A stretch of 64,000 nucleotides of DNA. It comes from Taudactylus pleione (Eukaryota > Chordata > Amphibia > Anura > Myobatrachidae). The stretch lies in assembly GCA_031769625.1 (NCBI GenBank), contig JAUIMM010000213.1, positions 3,155,001-3,219,000 on the forward strand, given 5' to 3'. Positions 55,480 through 64,000 of the stretch are shown piece after piece. The notes beneath the pieces were generated by a model. That model saw only the letters and a list, made by a program, of their open reading frames with translations, made no database searches and had not been told where the DNA came from. Made by a program: the position numbers and the translations under genes. Position 1 is the stretch's first letter, and each line of letters opens with the position of its first letter.

Positions 55480-55993
55480 CTTCAACCTCACCGCATCACA
55501 GGGCTCAACCCTGCTCTGATCTCACCGCATCACAGGGCTCAACCCTGCTCCGACCTCACCGCGTCACAGGGCTCAACCCTGCTCCGACCTCACCGCGTCA
55601 CAGGGCTCAACCCTGCTCCGACCACACCGCATCACAGGGCTCAACCCTGCTCCGACCTCACCGCATCACAGGGCTCAACCCTGCTCCGACCTCATCGCAT
55701 CACAGGGCTCAACCCTGCTCCGACCTCACCGCATCACAGGGCTCAACCCTGCTCCGACCTCACCGCATCACAGGGCTCAACCCTGCTCCGACCTCACCGC
55801 ATCACAGGGCTCAACCCTGCTCCGACCTCACCGCATCACAGGGCTCAACCCTGCTCCGACCTCACCGCATCACAGGGCTCAACCCTGCTCCGACCTCACC
55901 GCATCACAGGGCTCAACCCTGCTTCAACCTCACAGCATCACAGGGCTAAACCCTGCTCCATCTTTCACCGCATCACAGTGCTCACTTTGCTCC
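55480..55993 (+). repeat. 34-bp minisatellite, about 15 copies
   Basis: The unit is 'cctcaccgcatcacagggct' plus 'caaccctgctccga'. Copies are spaced exactly 34 bp for 13-14 repeats and nearly identical in the middle. The outer copies at both ends have more changes. Because 34 is not a multiple of three and no frame of the unit has a stop, a false frame of 180 codons results. Confidence 0.95.
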
Positions 55994-56409
55994 AAATCTC
56001 CATCACTACAGGGTTCCACCAAGGTGAAGCTCCTCTATACCATCCTGAAGTGTTAGCCTCATACTGGACTCCGGGTTCCCTACCATATTAACTTTTCTGT
56101 GTTAAAGACTATATGGGGGGGTTTTCTCCTATTCTCATTATCGCTTATGTGAACCTCAGTGTTGTTGAGACTTTATGTGAGACGTTGCTATTATATTTCT
56201 CCTGTGAATAAAGTCTATTTACTTTTATTCCGTGCTATCGAGATTTCATGAAAAGGTAATTCCTAAAGTCACCCCAGTTTATTGTGCCTAGTAGGCCTGC
56301 CTCCTCCCAGGAGTCTCAAGTGTCGGCAGCTGTGATAATGGCAAGTGCAGGCTTGCACCCCAAATCTGTGAGTGCAGTGGATTTTTGACATATATATTTA
56401 AACAAAGAA
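55994..56409. other. Non-coding stretch with polyadenylation-like signal
   Basis: 'gtgaataaagtc' at 56202 contains AATAAA but no coding exon precedes it. The part 56345-56390 has a phrase ('ccccaaatctgtgagtgcag') shared with the leader of the PLE at 21421-22990. Confidence 0.4.
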
Positions 56410-56605
56410 AATGAATGGCGGCACTCACGGGTCTTGGTAAAGTAAGGATCACACTGACAACTGTGTCAATCTTGTTCAACGGTTCATGCAATAAGACTTT
56501 CTTAGTTCTTGATAAAAGACTTATTGACTGAAACGTCGAATAAGATTGACACAGTTGTCAGTGTGATCCTTACTTTACCAAGACCCGTGAGTGCCGCCAT
56601 TCATT
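56410..56605. mobile_element. Near-perfect palindrome, probable head-to-head PLE termini
   Basis: Two arms of about 75 bp (56410-56484 and 56531-56605) are inverted copies with only about three differences. They start 'atgaatggcggcactcacgg' from either side. The 46-bp spacer holds the hammerhead-like core. The high arm identity suggests a recent origin or ongoing conversion. Confidence 0.7.
56507..56539 (+). ncRNA. Hammerhead-ribozyme-like core in the palindrome
   Basis: The sequence reads 'TTGATAAAAG...CTGAAACGTCG'. The first box resembles CUGAUGA with the catalytic G replaced by A, and stem II is short (AG/CT). GAAA and the following CGTC are intact. Confidence 0.45.
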
Positions 56606-56750
56606 TTTGTTGTTCATGTACTGATCCTTAGGGAATATCATGGAGGGCACCAGGGCATTTTTGCTGAGGCTTTAATGCGGAGTGCCGGCCTTCAACATTT
56701 GTATGTGTGTATGTATGTATTATGGATACCCCTTAATCGGCATACCTAAT

Positions 56751-57751
56751 TGTCGCTATTTAGTGCTACTAGTCGCTTAAGAAATAATTGCTTTCCAGTC
56801 CAATCGTGTGGTTCCAAAGCACAAAAAGTTATATTATTCAAGAAAAAGTATAACACTGTTTGATCTAAACAATTAGCGCAAAAAGTAAGTAAATACAAAG
56901 GTACAGCCGATACATACGCTAGCGCTCTGGATTCCAGTTCTCCGTCATCAATCCTGAAGCCTGTGGTCATCTAAGAAGGGAAATGACTTCCTTATGCTGT
57001 CCAGAGCACTAGCCTATATACCTTACAGTCACAGATATAACAATAGAGACAAGCTGGCATAATTCCAATGGTCCTTGCTCCTGGTCATCCTGGTCATTGG
57101 GTAGTTCATATGGTGTCATCAGAGGTATGTCCTAGTTCTCCAGCAGTTTCTTTGTGTAGTTTCTCGCCGAAGAACTGGTTAAACTGGCTACAGACACTAC
57201 ATACAAAATGTTAACATGCTAACCAATAACTCTCTATAGTTCATAACTTGCGGATGCATGATGCGATCTCCTTGCCGATAGAACTGGAGATCTGCAAATG
57301 AACAGTGATTTAATATAATACCAAACATGACATGTCTACTATGTTCTAAACCGTAGATCTTATTTACGTACACATTACATCATAATTAGTTGTTAAAAAG
57401 AGCTTTAATAACTCTCGTTATTAACTTATTGTAAATAGGAACGATTATATACATATGCGTTCGCATATGTTCGTCAGTGCATTGATGTAGGAAATGTTCA
57501 TATGTATGTGAGGACGCACGTGGGTGTCTATGTGTACGCATGTGGTTACACATACGAGCGTCTATGTGTAAGCGTATGTCTATTGTGTGTGCATTATGTA
57601 AATCAGTGTGTCTGTGTGGTGGGTTCGCAGTTGTGCGCATTGGATTGCGCTGACACAAAGTTGCGTCCGATTTACCCTTTATCAGACAACAGACGACTAG
57701 ATCATCAGATAATAGTTACAAACGATCATATTCAATTATTTGACTTTGACA
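56751..57751 (-). mobile_element. Endogenous retrovirus 3' LTR, about 1.0 kb
   Basis: On the minus strand the unit starts TGTCAAAG at 57751, directly after a purine tract, and ends GCGACA at 56751. TGTC...GACA is a perfect inverted terminal tetranucleotide. A TATA-like 'gtatatagg' (plus about 57014-57022, read in reverse) lies in a suitable place. It is preceded, in transcription sense, by the env remnant. No second LTR was found in the window. Confidence 0.65.
57555..57674. repeat. Direct repeat copy 1 (inside the LTR)
   Basis: The 120-bp block from 'cgagcgtctatgtgtaagc' through 'gggttcgcagttgtgcgcat' to 'gtccgattta' is repeated at 58660-58781 with about ten differences. Confidence 0.9.
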
Positions 57752-57766
57752 GTCCACCCTTTGATA
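57752..57766 (-). other. Retroviral polypurine tract
   Basis: On the minus strand 'caaagggtggac' stands immediately before the LTR start, where the plus-strand primer of retroviruses lies. Confidence 0.6.
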
Positions 57767-58145
57767 GCAAACAAAACTATCACATTCTGATCTTAACCTT
57801 TCCAGTCATGCATAATAATGTATTATTCAATGTTCTAAACAGCGTGACACATTCGGTCATCGAAACGTTAATAATGTGTTTCAAGAGGGTAGAACAACCC
57901 TTATACGCACTCAGCGGATCTACACGGGACCATGGGTAGGATGTGGGATCTCATAGAACCTATAAAGGAAGTCTGGGGAAATTGAGACTACATTATCTAG
58001 GATGTTTAATGGAACATTTACAATAATTATTATTATACATGACTTAGCCTATTAGCATATTATTATCTGTAGGCACATGCAATGTTAGGGTTGTAATGCA
58101 GTTCTTTATCAACCTTTGTACCCATATCACCACCACCATGAAGAT

Positions 58146-58659
58146 TTAATTTTTACTGTTCACCTTAGTGGTACATTGTCCACACTTCAACACAGCAAAG
58201 ATACACCTGACACATATACCAATTACTAAGATGACAACAAGTATAAGGATAAGGAGTTTACGTATGCTAGCAACCATTTCCTGTGCCCACTCTCCTAGAC
58301 CCGAGAACCATTTTACAGGGTTCAACCATGAGAACCACTCTGCTACCTTCTCCTCCGTCTCAATTAGCGAGGAATTATGTTCTTTCAAAATTCCCATTTC
58401 AGCTGGAGAATTTCAGCCATCTTCCGGTAAATCACTTCCTTGGGGTCATTGGTATTATTGGTAACATATGTGCAACACTTGACACCAAATTGGGTGGCCA
58501 AAGTCACACAATATCCACCAGTAATAGATGTTAAATAGTTTAGCACTAGCCTATGTTGTACTAACTCCTTTTTATAAGCCTGCAGCTCCTTACCTGTATA
58601 CCTGAACATTTCATCATACATCTCGGTGATATTATCTATTAATTTAGCAAGGTCTTTAG
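58146..58659 (-). pseudogene. env (pseudogene): Retroviral envelope transmembrane subunit, remnant
   Basis: The transmembrane subunit of retroviral Env mediates membrane fusion. Two overlapping minus-strand frames hold its second half. The first (58659-58385) has a heptad-type helix, then 'LQAYKKELVQHRLVLNYLTS', then a Cys followed ten residues later by a Cys-Cys pair, as in gamma-type Env disulfide loops. The second (58397-58146) has a Trp-rich membrane-proximal part ('WFSWLNPVKWFSGLGEW') and a hydrophobic anchor ('LLILILVVILVIGIC'). A short tail with Cys follows and then the stop. The frames overlap by 13 bp at 58385-58397, so a small indel separates them. The surface subunit and fusion peptide are missing, cut at the edge of the second direct-repeat copy. 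It is not functional. Confidence 0.8.
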
Positions 58660-58781
58660 CGAGCGTCTATGTGTAAGCATATAAGTCTGTTGTGTGTGCG
58701 TTATGTAAATTAGTGTATGTGTGTGGTGGGTTCGCAGTTGTGCGCATTGGATTGCGGCGACGCAAAGTAGTGTCCGATTTA
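58660..58781. repeat. Direct repeat copy 2 (next to env)
   Basis: This is the second copy of the 120-bp LTR segment. It ends exactly where the env reading begins and its outer flank (from 58782) does not continue LTR sequence. Confidence 0.9.
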
Positions 58782-59037
58782 ATAGTTGAGTTGATAGTTG
58801 AGAGAGCATTCTCAACTATTAAAGAGGCTGCAGTAGCCTTTCTCCCCAGCCCAGCACATGCTGCTGTCTGCTGGACTAGGGAGAGAGGCTGATACAGCAG
58901 CAGAGCAGTCAGCCCCCCCCCCCCCCACCGAATATGCCACCAGCCTCCCCTCTCCCTGGGCCCCCACCAGAAATCTGAGAGTTCTAACTATATGAAGCTA
59001 CTTCACATTCTTATTTATTTAAAATACAGTCATACCT
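58782..59037. other. Anonymous repeat-like segment with C-run
   Basis: The inverted 'agttgagagagcattctcaact' at about 58796-58819 forms a small hairpin. A 15-base C-run lies at 58911-58927. Words are shared with 51895-52000. Confidence 0.4.
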
Positions 59038-59108
59038 GGGATTCGAACCTAGTGCCTCATACTTTGTAGTTAGACACATTATTAATAGAGCCATTTGCTC
59101 CTGCATTA
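59030..59108 (-). repeat. tRNA-like SINE head
   Basis: On the minus strand 'ggttcgaatccc' (plus 59038-59049) is a perfect RNA polymerase III B box. About 35-45 bp upstream 'tggctctattaataatg' resembles a decayed A box. The context reads like a tRNA-derived SINE head. It cannot fold as a complete tRNA by eye, so I do not call a tRNA gene. Confidence 0.5.
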
Positions 59109-59640
59109 GAAATGTGTGAATGATAACTATATGAGGGCACAAATTTATAATTTGTACGGGGGCTCTGAACACCCCAGCACACCGGCCATGCTCATAGGTT
59201 CATACACATATGCTCTGCTCTGATAGTCTTACATACATGCAGCATTCACAGCCTCACACACACATGCTGCCCCCCCCATAGCCTCACACACACATTCTGA
59301 CCCTCAAAGCCACACAGATGCTGCCCCATAGCCTCACACACATGCAGCCCCCATAGCTTTACTTACTCACTGCCTGCATAGCCTCACACACACTTCCACT
59401 GCTTATACACACATTGCCCCCATAGCCTCACACACTGCTTCCATAGTCTCACACTCTGCTTCCATAGTCTCACACTCATGCACGCTGCCCTTCTAGCCTC
59501 ACACACATGCAGCCCCCATAGCCTCACACACTCTCTGCTCCCACAGTCTCATTCATACTCTACTCCCCCACTTCCTTACTGGGCACACTTGTCACCCCCA
59601 CTCCATTACTGGGCACACGGCACTCCTTCCATTACTGAGC
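59109..59640 (+). repeat. Decayed minisatellite, 'catagcctcacacacatgc'
   Basis: From about 59210 to 59560 copies of 'ccccatagcctcacacacat' alternate with 'gctgc' and 'ctcacac' pieces at irregular spacing. From 59570 the theme changes to 'attactgggcacac'. Confidence 0.75.
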
Positions 59641-60180
59641 GCACTTAGCTAACACCCCTACCTGGGCACACTGCCCACACAACCTCCCCCTTCTTTTTAG
59701 GCATACCACAGACATTTACCATTGTGTTGCTCATCTGTGCACAGTAGGTCAGCCAGGTGGAGAGCCACCAGGTCCTGGCCACTTCTCTTTTGGGGTCCCG
59801 CCGCCACCCACCTGCCACACAATCAGAGCTGCCACACCGCACAGACACCACGGAGCACAGAGGTCCTTTGGATTCTGTCCTTTCCACCAGTCATTACCAC
59901 TCCGACTCCCGAGGTTCACCACTGCCTGTGGCCCCTCCCCCCAACTCCGTCCAGCACTTGTTGTCAAGAAGGTCCTTCAGGGCGGCACTGCAGGTGAAGG
60001 GGATCTAACCAAATGTATGTAAAAAAGGCAGGGCAGAGGCCAGAGTTCATGGCCCCTACCTCCTTTGTTGGTTCATCCCCCTTCACACATGCAGGACATG
60101 CTTCCTCTGCTGTTGCTATGGGAGCAGAAAATAGCAAGAATAGAAGACCCTGATCAGCAACAGGTAGTGTTTGTGTGCTG
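59641..60180. other. GC-rich anonymous segment
   Basis: Overlapping open frames of 70-90 codons on both strands, without domains. No exon is supported. Confidence 0.35.
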
Positions 60181-61015
60181 GGAAGCTGGTAGTAATTTGA
60201 GGGGGAGAGCATGTCTAGGTGCTGCTGGGGTGTTGGCAGTGAATGCGGGGTGAGGAGATTGTGTGTTCGGGTGTTAGTAGTGCATGCAGGGAGTAGAGTG
60301 TTTGGGTGCTGCCAAGGTGTTAGTAGTGAATGCAGCGGATGGGGAGAGTGTGTTTGGGTCCTGCTGTAGTGTTGGCAGTAAATTCAGGGGGGAAGGGTGT
60401 ATGGCTGGGTGCTTCTAGGGTGTTAATAGTGAGTGCAGGGGGGAAAGTGTGTGTGTCTGGGAGCTGCTGGGGTGTTAGTAGTGAATAAAGGGGGGAGGCT
60501 GTGTGTCTGGGTGCTGCTGGGGTATTAGCAGTGAATGCAGGAGGCAGAAAGTGTGTGTCTGGGTGCTGCTGGGATTGGTGGCAGTAAATGCAGGGGGAGA
60601 GTGTGTGTATGGGTGCTGCTGGCATGTTAGCATTGAATGCAGGGGGGCAAGATAGTGGATTCTGCTGCAGTGTTAGTAGTGAAAGGAGTAAGTGTCTGGG
60701 TGCTGCTGTGGTGTTAGCATTGAATGCAGGGGAGAGGGTGTGTATTTGGGTTCTGCTAAAGTGTTAATAGTAAATGTGTTTGGAAGAGTGTGTCAGGGTG
60801 CTGCTGGGGTGTTGGCAGTGAAAGTGGGAGGAGAGTACGGGTACTGCTGGGGTGTTAGTAGTGAATGCTGAAGGGGGTAATGTGTATGGGTGCTGGAAGT
60901 GCATGCAGTGGGAGGAGAGTGTGTGACTGGATGTTGCTGGGTGTTGGTAGTTAATGTGGTTTAGGGGGAGTGTATCTGAGTGCTGCTGGGACTGTGGTGT
61001 TGGTAGTAAATGCAA
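60181..61015 (+). repeat. Minisatellite, unit about 55-60 bp, about 14 copies
   Basis: The unit is 'gtgttagtagtgaatgcagg' followed by G/A-rich text, 'gagtgtgtgtctgggtgctg' and 'ctgg'. Copies vary in length and the G-tracts differ. Reverse-strand open frames across it ('HTLSP..FTANTPAAPRHT') are produced by the repeat. Confidence 0.9.
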
Positions 61016-61950
61016 GTGGAGGTGACATCAACAACTACCTCGCCTCCAGGCTCTTGGTATGAACTTATGCCCCTCTGCACACCTGTAAATGGCTATTGCT
61101 GGGAATCTCTGGCAATAACATTTCCCAGCTATATCAGGCGATATATTCTACATGGAAAGCATGGAAAGCTAGTTATTGCATATTTAACAAGATACTGTGG
61201 AAATGTAGGATGACTCGTGCCAGAGGCTTCTCTGTGTGTAAGAGGTTAAGATGTGCCGCAAGAGATCCTCCAATGTGGAGAATCATATTGAACTAAGTTA
61301 AAAAAAAATATATGAAAAGAATGGATTAATAAAAATCAACATAAGAACATAATTTAAAAAGTGGCTACTGGGCAAGCAATATCCAAATTTAGATGTGCTT
61401 TGTTGATTTTTATTCATCTGATTCTTATATGTACTAATTGAGTTTCTCAGTATCATTAATAAATGTATGTAGTTTTAAGCATAATCTATGCAGTAATTAC
61501 ATTTTATATGTTTATCCATTTTATTAGATACATCTCCCCAAATATATTATTTTGCTTTATAAACTGATGGACATTGGGCCATTAAATGAATGTCCAATGT
61601 GCAGAGAATCTCCTTAAAGGGTGAGAATAACTAACCACCCCTTTTGGGAAAATTGGGACCCTTATATCCATTGGTACACACTCTTCTAATCATTTCTTGG
61701 GCACCTGAGGTGTAAGAGGACCTAGAAAACACTCCGTTGCTATCACAACCACCCTAGGACAAGAGTGTGAGATTGTGCAAAGTGGTTTTATCACATATAA
61801 AAGGTGAAATGTAATAGCCTTTGAGATGTAGGCATTGGTGTGATTCAGGGGAGCCTCTTGGTTTTTCCTTTTTTATCTTTGAAAGTGCAAAAATGTAAAA
61901 AGCAAAATTAACAATTTCACCTTAATGGTGAGTTTGAAATGTAACTTTTA
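61016..61950. other. Anonymous stretch with possible L1 scrap
   Basis: At about 61592 the plus strand reads 'GPLNECPMCRESP', which resembles the Cys/His C-terminus of L1 ORF2, but the match is short. Nothing else is recognised. Confidence 0.3.
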
Positions 61951-62305
61951 TGGTGCGTACACATGGTCAAACAAGCTTTCAGATTTGTCTGATAACGATC
62001 CTATCGTTATTGTTTAAATCTGACAGCTTCTGGCCCGTGCAAATGATGGTCGATGCGCTGCCACGCATGGTCGATATCGACCATCATTGGTAGTCCGTGC
62101 AAGCAGGCATACCTGGACAATATCGACCAGGTTAGCCTGTTTACTATAGGGACCCGCGATCGTTAATCGCGGGTCGTTATAATTGTAAGGGGCTTGCAGC
62201 ATGTGTTGGATGTTCGATAACGATCATCCAACACATGTAGGATGATCAGATAATGATTGTTATCGTTATCTGATCGACCCCCTGTCGTACCGTGAGTACG
62301 CACCA
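61951..62305. repeat. MITE, 'tggtgcgtacacatgg' type
   Basis: The ends 'tggtgcgtacacatggtca' and, in reverse complement, 'tggtgcgtactcacggtac' are inverted. Flanks are TTTA and TTAT. It has 'gataacgat' and 'tatcgttat' blocks near both ends. Confidence 0.85.
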
Positions 62306-62343
62306 TTATGAAACTTCAGAGGAATAAAGCAGTGCACACTATT

Positions 62344-62660
62344 GCTGGGCATACACTATGCATTATCTGTCAAATATCTGTCCAATCTGGCTGGTTGAAA
62401 TTAAAATCTGGTAATGTATGGGAGCAAATGACAATCGACCATTTGCTCACAAACACTGAAAAACAGACAAAAATGGTCTTACAGACAAATTGGTTAAAAC
62501 ACACAAATTTAACCAATTTGAACAACTCTCTTTTGTCTGTTTTCCAGTGTTTAAAACCATATGATCGACTGTCATTTGCTCCCATACATTGCCAGGTTTC
62601 CATTCCAACCAGCCAGATTGGACAGATATCTGACAGATAACTGTATAGTGTATGCCCAGC
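62344..62660. repeat. MITE, same family as 52724-53018
   Basis: The ends 'gctgggcatacactatgca' and, in reverse complement, 'gctgggcatacactataca' are inverted. The inner 'ggagcaaatgacaatcgacc' is mirrored by 'gatcgactgtcatttgctcc'. Confidence 0.88.
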
Positions 62661-62807
62661 ATTAGGGTATGATTCTGAGATGGAAGTAAAGCTAAAAAAG
62701 AGAAAGTAAGTGAGTGTCTTGGTAAAACCATGCTGCACTGCAGGTGGTAAAGCTAAAAGAAAGGATGGTATGGCGCTGCTAGCACAAGAAATAATTACTG
62801 TATAGTA
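62661..62807. other. Spacer between MITE and gypsy LTR
   Basis: 'gtaaagctaaaa' occurs twice (62687 and 62747). Nothing else is recognised. Confidence 0.35.
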
Positions 62808-63414
62808 TGTGACACAGTTAGGTTAGGGGGTCCCTCTCCTGGGTAGAGGACTCCTTCCTTTCACACACAGCAGCTGGGAAACAGTACGCCAGACTGGATG
62901 CAAGTACAAGCTGGTCGGCGCCAGTCTTTATTGTGCAATATCAGAAATAACACAAAGAAAACATAAACGTAAATCCTAGCCCTGTCGGGGCACTAACTTC
63001 ACAGATAGTTCCCTCACTACCAGAACCTGGCAGGGCCTAATGCCCTCACAAGCAACAAAAGCACAGCACAACACATACAGTTAGGTTTTCAAGTGTCTCT
63101 GAGCAAACTCCCTGTCTGCTCTCCCAGGTGAGACCATCAGCCCTAAACAAACTAGGCTTATATTGGCCACTCTCAGGTGGAAAACTCTAACAAGCCTGCT
63201 ACCAGGCTAAGAGAACCAAAACCTGGAGTGGCCGTGTGTGGACCCCTCCCTCTCCTCTCACCCACAACCCCCAGGTCCCAAACCGGCTTTTCAAAAAAGC
63301 CGAAACTCAAGCCTGCTACACTGCAGACTTTCTCCTGGGGATTTTAAACACATAGGACAGGAATCTGGGATAAATGTCCGTGCCACAGACCACTTTACCA
63401 GTGATCCTATCGCA
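62808..63414 (-). mobile_element. Ty3/gypsy 3' LTR, about 607 bp
   Basis: On the minus strand the LTR starts TGCGATAGG at 63414, right after a purine tract, and ends GTGTCACA at 62808. A TATA-like 'ccaatataagcc' (plus 63154-63165, reverse) comes first. AATAAA ('gcacaataaagac', plus about 62926-62938, reverse) lies some 120 bp before the end. Both are in the order expected of U3-R-U5. Confidence 0.75.
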
Positions 63415-63433
63415 TATTCCCCCCCCCTTTGTT
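63415..63433 (-). other. Gypsy polypurine tract
   Basis: On the minus strand 'acaaagggggggggaata' directly precedes the LTR. Confidence 0.75.
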
Positions 63434-64000
63434 TCGACCTATGGGGCGGAACAACTGAAGCCCCCAAACAATGAACGCGTGACAACGCGTCTGCTTTAAA
63501 CAACAGGCCCCCTGGCCTGTGTTCCACCGAAAATTTAAAAGTTTGTAACGCCCACTTTATGGCCAACGCCTCCTTCTCCACTGTGGCATCGGGTAGGCAT
63601 CGAATTTTGAAACACTGTTCAACTTTCGGAAGTCATTGCAGAAACGCACACTCCCGTCGGGCTTTGGAATCAACACAATGGGACTTGACCATTCACTATG
63701 TGATACTTCAATAACCCCTAACTCTAGCATATTTTTAATTTCTTTCGACACCGATGCTCTTGGTGCTTCTGGTAACCTATAGGGCTTTAGATTAACTTTA
63801 ACCCCTGGGTCAGTGATGATGTCATGTTTAACGACTGAGGTTTTCCCAGGTTCGTCAGAGAACAGCACCCTATTTCTAACCAGAAACTCCTTGACCTCTC
63901 GTTGTTGAATTGCCGACAGGGTTTTTGCCACTGTCACTTCGGGAACTAAGGGCCCTGGACTTACTGGAGGGGCTCGGACGGCCGACAGTACCGTTCTATC
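63420..64000 (-). pseudogene. Ty3/gypsy pol: reverse transcriptase and RNase H with two internal deletions
   Basis: The minus strand enters the window inside pol. One reads 'REVKEFLVRNRVLFSDEPGK', 'LKPYRLPEAPRASVSKEI', 'SEWSSPIVLIPKPDGSVRFC' and 'NDFRKLNSVSKFDAYPMP' (fingers of the reverse transcriptase). At about 63583 the sequence jumps, with a frame change, to 'EKEALAIKWAL', which belongs to RNase H. The palm with its YxDD box is deleted. A second, in-frame join leads from 'WALQTF' to 'KFSVEHRPGG' and 'ADALSRVHCLG', the RNase H end, so the middle of RNase H is gone too. The frame then runs into the purine tract and LTR. No integrase lies between RNase H and LTR. Confidence 0.85.

Noticed and set aside
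55407..55949. 180-codon open frame with a 34-residue period
   Set aside because: It is produced by the 34-bp minisatellite, which has no stop in any frame. There is no gene context.
59030..59108. tRNA gene
   Set aside because: The B box is perfect, but the A box is degenerate and I could not form the stems of a cloverleaf. A SINE head is more likely.
55480..61015. CRISPR-like arrays
   Set aside because: The tandem repeats here have no unique spacers between units, and the window is eukaryotic.
60320..61015. Reverse-strand Thr/Pro-rich mucin-like frames
   Set aside because: They are translations of the 55-60-bp minisatellite.

Overview
The window looks like vertebrate nuclear DNA, most probably from an anuran amphibian. 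It is AT-rich and intron-less over long stretches, and it is packed with eukaryotic transposable elements: L1 and L2 LINEs, Penelope-like elements (PLEs), Tc1/mariner and hAT elements, Ty3/gypsy and endogenous-retrovirus remnants, and many TTAA- or TAA-flanked MITEs. There are no operons, bacterial-type genes, CRISPR arrays or tRNA/rRNA genes. The frog assignment rests on my recognition of repeat families and is inference.

Only one host gene is convincing. The first coding exon of a diacylglycerol kinase theta gene (dgkq) lies on the minus strand at 40618-40906. It ends in a phase-1 splice donor inside a C1 domain and sits in a GC-rich island with a CCAAT box and a GC box. No later dgkq exon was recognised to its left, so 1-40617 may be mostly its first intron. 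Inside that span, on the same strand, is a decayed fragment of a SIX3-type homeobox gene (34364-34678) that lacks the homeodomain.

Layout. 1-2.1 kb is anonymous GC-rich repeat-like sequence. 3.4-7.5 kb holds an L1 fragment, then a PLE 3' end with a GIY-YIG domain whose downstream flank is split by a Tc1 element. 7.85-10.21 kb is a 5'-truncated L1 with a poly(A) tail and a perfect 13-bp target-site duplication (TSD). 10.8-16.3 kb carries a MITE, a degraded Tc1, a TA-flanked MITE swollen by a 30-bp minisatellite, and a PLE-like foldback. 16.8-18.2 kb ends in an L2-type tail. 19.8-20.9 kb is a run of four different MITEs. 21.4-23.0 kb is the 5' part of a PLE. 23.5-24.3 kb is a hAT-like element. 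25.3-30.1 kb has MITEs and a solo-LTR-like unit. 31-33.9 kb has a MITE nested in a Tc1.

43.8-47.4 kb is an L2 LINE interrupted by a MITE that is itself interrupted by a foldback with arms of about 310-330 bp. 48.5-53.0 kb is MITE-rich. 54.26-55.25 kb is a complete PLE-type insertion with a 17-bp TSD. 55.48-55.99 kb is a 34-bp minisatellite. 56.4 kb is a nearly perfect PLE-like palindrome. 56.75-58.7 kb is a retroviral 3' LTR, polypurine tract and env transmembrane remnant. 59-61 kb has a tRNA-like SINE and minisatellites. 62.8-64 kb is the 3' end of a Ty3/gypsy element whose RNase H abuts the polypurine tract.

The most interesting structural signal is a set of four hammerhead-ribozyme-like cores, each tied to a PLE-type unit (about 6.75, 16.16, 55.21 and 56.52 kb). 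Hammerheads in PLEs are known from other animals. What is worth checking here is whether the foldback copies are head-to-head dimers centred on the ribozyme.
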